From contig NC_066581.1 in the NCBI RefSeq assembly GCF_024323335.1, forward strand, positions 432,344,136 through 432,408,135: 64,000 bases of DNA, given 5' to 3'. Source of the stretch: Lathyrus oleraceus. Its lineage: Eukaryota; Streptophyta; Magnoliopsida; Fabales; Fabaceae. Of this stretch, positions 55,980 to 64,000 are shown in pieces. The notes beneath the pieces were generated by a model. That model had not been told where the DNA came from. It saw nothing but the letters and a program-made list of their open reading frames with translations, and did no database searches. The first letter of the stretch is position 1; every line of letters starts with the position of its first letter. The position numbers and the translations under genes are program-made.

Positions 55980-56720
55980 CTTCCCCAGTAGTTGAAGCAA
56001 GTTCGAGACTTGTCTCCCCAGCGTAGTCAAGATCAGGAATTCCTCAGCCGGATTGAGGATGATTCCCCAGTAGGCTTGGAAGTGACTGTTTCCCCAAGCA
56101 AGTCGGAAGGCTATCAGAACTGTTATCCCCTGCAGAGACGTCTGTGGAATTTTATTTCCCAGCAGGTCTAAGGATTTTTTTTACTCCCCAGCAAGCCCGG
56201 GAGTGGGTTTAATCCCCACCGAGGTGGAAGGTTGTTGTATCCCCAGCGGAGGTGTCAGTGGAGTTTATTCCCCAGCAGTCTGGTTTGAAGTACTGCTATC
56301 CCCAGCGTGGTCGTGAACGCTTTTCCCCGGCAGCATTGTGGATGTCTATCCCCAGCATGGTCTGGTATATTATTTCCCCAACAGGGTGGTGTGTGCCTTT
56401 CTCATCAGGGTTGTGTTGATGGTTTTTCCCAGCAGGTTCCCCGAGTGGATCAAGTTCAGTGAAGTTATCTCCAACAGAGTTTATCCTACGTGTGGATGGG
56501 CGTCCCCAGTAAGTCGCATTGTTTGTTTCTCTAGGAGAGTCCCCGAGTGGATTGGGTCCAGTGAAGGTTATCCCCGGTGGGATTCTTTCCCCAGCAGCGG
56601 TGCTATTCTCCAGCATGAGGGAGAAGTCGGTGCTACTCCCCGCAGAGCATTCCTCAGACAGAATACCCCCACATAGTTGGAGAATCTAATCAGTTTTCTC
56701 CCCAGCAGAAGTTTTCATCA
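55980..56720 (+). repeat. Degenerate CCCCAGC array 2 in outer 3' UTR
   Basis: TTCCCCAGCAG-like words recur every 25-50 bp with variable filler; the nested element has the equivalent at 37790-38570. Open frames across it are chance. Confidence 0.75.
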
Positions 56721-57000
56721 TTTGCATCTTGCATGTAGTGATCATTGCATCCTCAAAATGCGTAGCATTTCCATTCAATATGGAGCATTACGCCATAGAA
56801 AAATTCAAACATATGCATTCATGTGTTGAAACCTAATCAGACCATATCCCCGGCAGAGGCGGATCACTGTTCAACATCTGTACGGCACGTTTGCTACAGT
56901 TACTCCTGACCGTATTCAGGATTGATAACTCCCCAGAGAGGTTTATTTCCTCACCCGTCCGTGGAAGGAAAGCTTGATTCTCCCCAATGAGATCCCCTAG
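56721..57000 (+). other. Spacer between the two outer 3' UTR arrays
   Basis: Non-coding; it matches the nested element around 37510-37780 (inverted), including CATATGCATTCATGTGTT. Confidence 0.5.
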
Positions 57001-58110
57001 CAAGTGTTTAGCCTTGCCTTGACGTGTTGAAAATGTCGTTCCCCAGTCATCGGTAAATGTCTGGTCGTCATTGTTTCGGTGTCGGTAAACATTGAGTATC
57101 ACCCCAGTCATCGGTAAATATCTGGTCGGCCCTTTATTGATGTCGGTAAACATCATCTTTCGATGTGCGTAACCTCTATCCTTTCCCCAGGTCATCCGTT
57201 GATGTCTGGTCACCTCTCCGTTGGTGTCGATAAACGTTGAGTTTTTCCTATTCGTCCGTTGACGTCTAGTTGTATCTCTTCCCCACAGGTCATCTATTGA
57301 TTTCTGTTCACCTCTCCGTTGGTGTCGATAAACGTTGAGTTTTTTCCTGGTCGTCCGTTGACGTCTGGTTGCACATCCTATTCCCCAGTCATCGGTAAAT
57401 GTCTGGTCGTCTTTGTTTGATGTCGGTAAACATCATCTTTCGATGTCGGTAAACATCGAGTCTCATTCCAGTCATCGGTAAATGTCTGGTCGTCTTTGTT
57501 TGATGTCGGTAAACATCGAGTCTCATTCCAGTCATCGGTAAATGTCTGGTCGTCTTTGTTTGATGTCGGTAAACATCATCTTTCGATGTCGGTAAACATC
57601 GAGTCTCATTCCAGTCATCGGTAAATGTCTGGTCGTCTTTGTTTTGATGTCGGTAAACATCATCTTTCGATGTCGGTAAACGTCGAGTCTTTATCCCAGT
57701 CATCGATAAATGTCTGGTTGTTCCCCAGCCAGAGATCCCCAGTAGAGTCGTCGGTAAACGTCCTATCTGGTTTCCAGTTGCAAATATTTTGTTTTCCTTC
57801 CCCAGTGAAGTGTTCACCTCTCCGTTGGTGTCGATAAACGTTGAGTTTTTCCCATTCGTCCGTTGACATTTGGTTGTATCGCTTCCTCTCCCATTCATCT
57901 GTTGATGTCTGGTCACCTCTCCGTTGGTGTCGATAAACGTCGAGCTTCTCCCGTTCGTCCGTTGACGTCTGGTCGAGTCTTCCCAGTCATTCGTTAATGT
58001 CTGGGCACCTCTCCGTTGGTGTCGATAAACGTTGAGTTTTTCCCATTCGTCCGTTGACGTCTGGCTGTATCTTTCCTTTGATAAAAATCAAACTCCCCAG
58101 TAGGGTCGTC
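57001..58110 (+). repeat. Minisatellite array 1 in outer 3' UTR (60-bp and 82-bp variants)
   Basis: Units built on GATGTCGGTAAACATCGAGT and CATCGGTAAATGTCTGGTCG, or on CGTTGGTGTCGATAAACGTT and CGTCCGTTGACGTCTGGT. Between about 57400 and 57690 there are near-identical 60-bp units, some lengthened by a 22-bp insert (ATCTTTCGATGTCGGTAAAC). Ogre 3' UTR arrays are known as a source of satellite DNA. Confidence 0.85.
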
Positions 58111-58253
58111 GGTAAACGTCTTATCTGGTTACGGTTGCAGATATCTTGTATCATATCCCGCGGAGTGCAAATTTCTACGGTTCTTCGGTATTCAATCCCT
58201 GTTTACCTTGAAGGTCTGACAGCCGTTGCTCTCATCCGTTCAGGTTCCCAGTT

Positions 58254-58270
58254 GATTGAATAGGGGCAGC
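58254..58270 (+). other. Polypurine tract region of outer Ogre
   Basis: GATTGAATAGGGGCAGC lies directly before the 3' LTR and is identical in the nested element. Confidence 0.65.
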
Positions 58271-61200
58271 TGTAGCACCTCAAGTTTGCACCCCCCATTT
58301 GTGTATACATTTTCATTGTTAGGTCATTAACATTAACATTGCATTGTCATTGCATAGTCCACATCATGTCATCAGTCAGACTGGTTAGAAGGTTCAACTG
58401 TGCAAGCAAGCAAGAGCATTGTCCATGATATCAAATCCCTATGGTGGTTCCCATGAGTTCACATGATTCAAGGATAATTTTGAAGTGGTTTGGCCAAGGA
58501 TTGAAGGCTCAAGACTCATCAGTCCATGTGCAATTCATCTAAGGCTCTAAAAAGTCAATAGAAGTCAACTGTCAATTCAACTGTGAATTTGGAGGTGGGA
58601 GATGGTCAGTGATGCCTCATTCATGTGTAAACAAGTCTCAGTTGACCTTTCAAACATCAACATTGAAGGATTTGAAGTCAGATCAAGATTTTCCAAAAAT
58701 AGCAGGTGACCTGTAATTTGAAGTTTCCAAAAATGGAAAGGTTTTGGACCAACTTCAACTCAAGATTACATTATCAAGAAAGCTTCAAATGAAATTTTGT
58801 TGAACATGAACGTTGTAGATCTTTCTCTCCCATTTCCAAAAAGTCTAAGATCATGGATTTCTCATGTGTGGTTGATGAGATATGGTCCAAACATGGCAAA
58901 GTGTGGTTTAAACTTCAAATGAGCATAACTTTCAAACCAAAAGGCCAATTTGAGTGGTTCTTTTTGCATATTACTCCTTATAACATGTATTTTCCAAACA
59001 TGGCATCATTTGGCATGAAATCTCATTTGCATGGCATTGGTTCATCCATGAAGATTTTGGGGAAAATTGCATAAATTCATTTTTGGTGTAACATGAGCAT
59101 ACCAAATCATTTCCAAAGTGTGCATGGCATGTTTTTAAGTCATTTTGAACCAAGAACATGCACTGTTCACGTGCATGGAGGTGCATGGAGTAAGAAATTG
59201 ATTTTTTGCATTCACACCACAAAGTCCCTAATCTCATTTGCATTGTGCCTAATCCTTGCTTAAACCTGATTAGCCTTGAGTATAAAGCCTTAAACCATAA
59301 CTGTTTTTCACAATTACCAATTCTAGATCTAGATTTCACAAAAATCTTCAAATTTTCTCTCACTTTTTTCTCCAAAATTCTTCAAACACAAGCACTTTCC
59401 ATTGATCATTTCATCATCCTGAGCTATAATTGAGCACATTTGCACGTGGAAACAGAGGAAATCGTGCCTGTTTTGTTCATGTTCAAGGTGTGAAGCTTCC
59501 ATGGCAAGTGAAGATTGAGCAAGATTCGTGTGAATTCAAGCCTCCATTTCATCATCACTTACTTCAAGAAGCACATTGGAGAAGAATTGGAACATCAAGG
59601 ACCTTGGAAACACGTGATTTTAGTTGCTGCTCATCAAGAGGTAGGTTTTTTTACCTCTTTAATTTTGCAATTCGTTATGCCTATCATGTAGATCTTTTAA
59701 TGGTGATAAACCTGAGCTTTGAAATGAGTGATTTGGTGTTGAACTGAGTTAGATCCATGCATTTGAAGTTTTGATGATAAACTTTAATTCCTTCGATCCA
59801 TGCGTTTGATGATGTTTTTTGCATGAATGATTCATGGAATCTTGTTGTATGATGAATGATGAGTTGATTGATGTGCACGTTTTTCATTTCTGGACGATTT
59901 GGATTTTTCTGGAAAAATTTGGATGAAGATCTTCATGATCTTCATCATGTTCATAGTATTTCCAGGTTTCCTGCGAAATTACCTGCGGAACGCATAAGGA
60001 CACATGCGAATTTTGCCACGAGTTCATGTTAGTTACCTGCGGATTTTTTGAATCCAGGCAGGAGCGCGCGTTAGGGCTAGATCCAAAGCACAGTCTTTTT
60101 GACTATAACGCGCGTTTGTAGTTTTAAATAGGTACACGGTTCGAGCCTGGGCGAATGTATTTTGCAAATTGCCTTGCCTTTTCATCATTTCCTTCACATT
60201 ATTTGCCTTGGCTTCACATTTCCATTTTAATTTTCCATGAACTTCCAAAATTCACAACAAATTGAAAAATCAACCAAATGATCTCCAATTTTTTGCATTG
60301 TGATCCTCATGCTATCCATTATTTTTTGATCATTAGTTCCAAAATTGTGCTTGGCTGAATATTTTTTTGGTGCTAGGATGATTGAATATGTATCCATATT
60401 TGACCTTGCCATGCTATATCCTTTGTGAAATGCTGGTTTTTGATCCAATGAATCTGAAAATTTGCATGATGAAACTAGACTCATTGCTTGACATTTTGGT
60501 GTTGATTTGGTATTTTTATCAATTACCATTGCTGTTTTATAAATGTGCTAAGTTAGGTGTGACAATTTGTGTCACACCTTGTGATGTTCAACTTGAATGA
60601 TGTGCTTGCCATGCCAAATGTTATCCAACTGCCCTGATTTTCTGTGTGATGCATGTTATAGATGTTGTGATTGCTCATGATTTTTGTTGGAATTATTTGG
60701 ATCATTTCTGATTTAATTGAGATTTTTCATTCTGGTTGGTCACATTTGAGCTTTAAAATTGCCTTGAACTTCATTTGACATGAAATGCTTGTTCCTTATC
60801 CATTGCTTCTGAATGTTTGCATACTATTTCTAGACATGTTGAGTGTTGTTTTGGCTTTGGTTTGAGGTTTTTACCAATTACCATTTCTTATTTTATGCCT
60901 ATGCTAACTTGGTGTGACAATTTGTGTCACACATGTGCTTGTTGTGCTTGTCTTGACTTATGCTATGTGGTTGCCATGCCTAATGATGTCCAATTCTTCT
61001 AATTTTTTGTGTGATGATCATGTTGTATGTCCTGTTTACTCATGAATTTTTCCAAGATTATTTGAATCATTTTTTATTTAATGTTCATTTGTTTCTGCTG
61101 ATGTCACAATGTGGTCACAATTTGCATACCTTGCCATATTTGGTTCATGAAATGCTTTTGGTTAATGATATTGATATGGGACCTTTTGAGTTGTGTTCTG

Positions 61201-63025
61201 GATTGGATAAGGATGATCCATGTTAAATTTCATGTTCTGTTTTGAATGTTTGACCTACTTTTGACCCTAGGCTTTGACCTAGTGGTTTGGACTCACTGTT
61301 TGGATTGTGGATTTCAGGTTAAGAAGCACATTACCATGGTTGAAGTGGTTCACTCATTTGGATTGATTAGTTGATTGATGTTGGCTAACCTTATGTTGTT
61401 TTGTAGGTTGATGCCAAGTCATTTGTGTTGTGCCTATTGGCTTGTGGCTTGCACATTGTTGCCTAATGCCTTATCTGTCTGATTGTGTGATTGACTGTTG
61501 TCTGTCTATTTGTTTGACTTGTAAACTGATTGATTTAGATTTTTTCAGGTACCTAAGTTGCTTTGAGTTCTTTTGAACTTGCTTTTGCTTTGCTTGGTTG
61601 CTTAACCACTGAGGTATAACTCTCTGACTTCATGTAGTCTGGAAGACCTGTCCTGTTATGTGGGCAGGCACCTGTCTGAAGCCCTCCTTAAGAGGCAATG
61701 CTTGTGTTTGTTTATCTTTGTGCCAAGCAGGAAAAGTCCTCTTATGAGGCAATTGGAAGATAAAAGAGATGTGTAATCCATCTCCTGCTATTCAGTGTGT
61801 CATCCACTTTGCTCACACCATGTGCTGATGCATTGTGGATATTAACCCAAGATCTTTGTTGTGTCAGTCATATGTGGAGAAGAGTTCCTACTTTTTGAAC
61901 TCCCGCACTTTCATTTGTCTGAAGCTCTCCCAGGCCAGGGATAAGAGCTGTGAGGTCTTACCCTCATTTCCCATTTCATCTGCTTCACCCTAACTCTCAA
62001 TGTTAGGGTTAAGAGCTAACTACACCCGATTCCAGTTGGCTTGCTTTTGCAGCCTAACCTTGTATGAGCCTAATTGATTGCATATAGTGTGTGTGATTGT
62101 TTATTGTGCTTGTGTATTTGTCTGTGCTGTTTAGGATAGCTTGCTCCATGTGCAAGTTAGATAGAAACCTTAACCTAGGGCCATGGTGGATTTACATGAT
62201 AACTATTAGGCTCGAGTCAGACTCCCTTCTAGTTTGTCATTTCCCAGTCTCTGGTTAGGTTAGAAGTTCTTTCACTGCGTATGGGGAACTACGTCGCCCT
62301 GATCCTCATACCAGATGAGGTACGTAGGCAGGAGATGAGCTGATCTCTCCGGGCAACCTTTTTCTTTTTCAACCCCTTTGTGTGTGTTAGGAGTCTGACA
62401 TAAGTCCAGCGATTGGCAGTTGGTTTCCTGTGTGTGTGTTTGTTGGTTCGGAGTCTGATGTAAGTCCAGCGATTGGCATTCGGTTTCCATGTTTGCCTGT
62501 TTGTGTGGAGTCTGACGTAAGTCCAGCGATTGGCAGTCTGTTTCCTGTGTGTTTTGTTTGGGCGTGCGTTAGCCGAGCTACGAGTGCTCTGATTCTTCTC
62601 CGGTCAGAGAAGATGCGTATGCATAGGATGCGACATCCTAGCGAGCACGTTTCCCCCCTGTCCCGAACTACGTCGACTCTGATGTTTGTGCCTGACAGAC
62701 TACGTAGGCCCAGGATGCGATATCCTGCCGAGTCAGTTTCTCTTGTTTTCTTGTGTTTCCTTCCAGCCAGTGTGTGGTGTTTGAGCAGTTTCTAGCAACC
62801 TTATCTATTCTTTTGTGTGTGGATCCCGTCGAGTACGACGGATGCGTAGGGGTGCTAATACCTTCCCTTCGCATAACCGACTCCCGATCCCATCTTTCTC
62901 TGGTCGCGAGACCATGTTCTTTCCAGGTTTACTTCGAGCGTTTCCTTTCCCTCCTTTGGGATAAATAACGCACGGTGGCGGCTCTGTTGTTTCTTTTTCC
63001 CGCCAGTTTTTCGCGTAATGCGACA
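58271..63025 (+). repeat. Outer Ogre 3' LTR (4755 bp)
   Basis: It starts TGTAGCACCTCAAGTTTG and ends GCGTAATGCGACA, followed by CAAGG. The TATA box is at 59281-59287. The leader repeat is at 62391, 62451 and 62508, and the hairpin modules lie between about 62285 and 62845. Confidence 0.95.
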
Positions 63026-63030
63026 CAAGG
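63026..63030. repeat. Right target-site duplication CAAGG (outer Ogre)
   Basis: It is identical to 17801-17805; flanking sequence resumes after it. Confidence 0.9.
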
Positions 63031-64000
63031 GTAGGAGAAACTATGTCTCATTATTCCTTATTACTTAAGGATCATAGCGTATGATACTTCTCATAGCTGA
63101 TAAGTTGTTGGAGAAGAATCCTCATTGTTGCTCCTTGTGTTGATGTTGTTTTGTATGAAGAAGATTTGGTAGTTGAAATTCAGGTATCATATATGAGATG
63201 TCGAAGGTAATGTCACAACACTAATATCTGAATAATACAAACAGGATAAAGATAAAGAATAGTAATGCAAGAGACACAAGCAATTGTTAACCCAGTTCGG
63301 TGCAACTCTCCTACGTCTAGGGGCTACCAAGCCAGGAAGGAAATCCACTAAAATAGAATCAGTTCAAAGACTCTTAGTAAACTATACAAGTTACAGTCTT
63401 TTTCACCTAATCTCTACCCGTATGACTTCTACCTAAGAACTCTTAGATATGAGATCCCATATCACTCCCCCTCAATCACACCAGTGATATTAAACAAGAA
63501 TTACTTATGAAAAGAGGACACTCTTCAAAAACACACACTTGATCTTACTTAGCAGCTTCAATCAAGTAGACACACACTCATGCTTAAAATCTTTGAGTGA
63601 CAAATTACAACTAAAAAATCAGACCAATTCAATCATCTATGGATGAATTGAATGGCTTACAAGTCACACGACCACACAAGACTTAAACCCTTATTCTCTC
63701 TGAATATTTCGCTATGTATTTCTTGTGTATCAAATCAGGTTTTCCATGTCCTTTTTATAGAAGCATTTGGCTGGGCTTGGACATCATAAAACCCTAAAAC
63801 TATTTTCCTTTTAAATCTTCTTATGACAGTTCGTTAGATCTCTTTGGAAAATAAGTTAAATCACGTTGTAATCATTGATTGATTGCGTTTGCAATTAACT
63901 CATCAATCAAACATAGATTGCCATTAAAAGCGCAATCACATAACACATAACATTCAGGCTGAATGTTCTGTGTACAGATGTCATGACATCGAGTCTGACA
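63031..64000 (-). repeat. Flank resembling a partial LTR on the minus strand
   Basis: I see no gene. The stretch AACCCAGTTCGGTGCAACTC with GGGGGCTACCAAGCCAGG-like wording near 63290-63335 resembles LTRs of legume copia elements (SIRE/Maximus type), from memory only. The minus strand has CTATAAAAAG at 63751-63760, a plausible LTR TATA box. The outer boundaries are not visible, so the assignment is weak. Confidence 0.35.

Larger units (their letters stand above)
17806..63025 (+). mobile_element. Outer Ogre element (Ty3-gypsy, Tat lineage), 45.2 kb with insert
   Basis: LTRs at 17806-22558 and 58271-63025 share TGTAGCACCTC...GCGACA ends and the flanking duplication CAAGG. The internal order on the plus strand is primer site, ORF1, gag-protease, intron, pol, repeat-rich 3' UTR, polypurine tract. 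A second Ogre (31297-54071) interrupts pol. Without that insert and its extra ACATG the element is 22,440 bp, a normal Ogre size. ORF1, gag and pol all carry nonsense or frameshift changes, so the copy is dead. Confidence 0.95.

Noticed and set aside
57389..57916. 175-codon minus-strand frame (TRHLPMTG repeats)
   Set aside because: It is a product of the 60/82-bp tandem repeat in the outer 3' UTR, antisense to the element.
57001..58110. CRISPR-like regular repeats
   Set aside because: Whole units are repeated with no unique spacers of constant length, and this is plant nuclear DNA; it is a minisatellite.
1..64000. tRNA or rRNA genes
   Set aside because: I found no cloverleaf-like or rRNA-like stretch; the only tRNA-related sequences are primer binding sites.

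Overview
The window is plant nuclear DNA made almost entirely of LTR retrotransposons, and I see no host protein-coding gene, rRNA, tRNA or CRISPR array. Giant Ogre/Tat-lineage Ty3-gypsy elements (LTRs of about 4.8 kb, an extra ORF1 upstream of gag, an intron between protease and reverse transcriptase, two RNase H domains, minisatellite arrays before the 3' LTR) point to a legume with a large genome, most likely of the pea/vetch tribe (Fabeae). The organism is an inference; the element structures are read from the sequence.

Layout. (1) 1-7676 plus 14924-15001 hold a decayed Tat-lineage element on the minus strand: an LTR cut by the window edge (1-2424), a gag-protease-pol fragment (2425-5507) and a second LTR copy (5508-15001). 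(2) A Ty1/copia element (7677-14918) sits in that second LTR. It has 1357-bp LTRs, the 5-bp target duplication AAGAA, a Met-initiator-type primer site, an array of eight GTTAACCGGTTAAC palindromes in its leader, and internally deleted gag-pol genes. (3) 15002-17800 holds older Tat/Ogre debris, including an ORF1 fragment and inverted copies of an LTR hairpin module. (4) 17806-63025 is one Ogre insertion flanked by CAAGG. A second, oppositely oriented Ogre (31297-54071, target duplication ACATG) split its pol gene between RNase H and integrase. The outer element without the insert is about 22.4 kb; the nested one is 22.8 kb. (5) 63031-64000 is flank that looks like part of another LTR on the minus strand.

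How the parts work together. Each Ogre is organised as 5' LTR promoter and leader, PBS, ORF1 (function unknown), gag-protease, intron, RT-RNaseH-aRNaseH-integrase, repeat-rich 3' UTR, polypurine tract and 3' LTR. Splicing the roughly 245-bp intron joins gag-protease to pol in frame in both Ogres, and the same arrangement persists in the decayed Tat fragment. Neither Ogre is intact. The outer has three nonsense codons, two frameshifts and the insertion. The nested has three nonsense codons and one frameshift, all in ORF1 and gag, and keeps an uninterrupted 1150-codon pol. The nested LTR pair differs less than the outer pair over the same 600 bp, as the nesting order requires.

The observations most worth following are two structure-like signals: a nested-hairpin module repeated in the Ogre LTRs and related debris, whose stems change in a compensated way, and the paired 14-bp palindrome array in the copia leader, with 21-bp spacing inside each pair.
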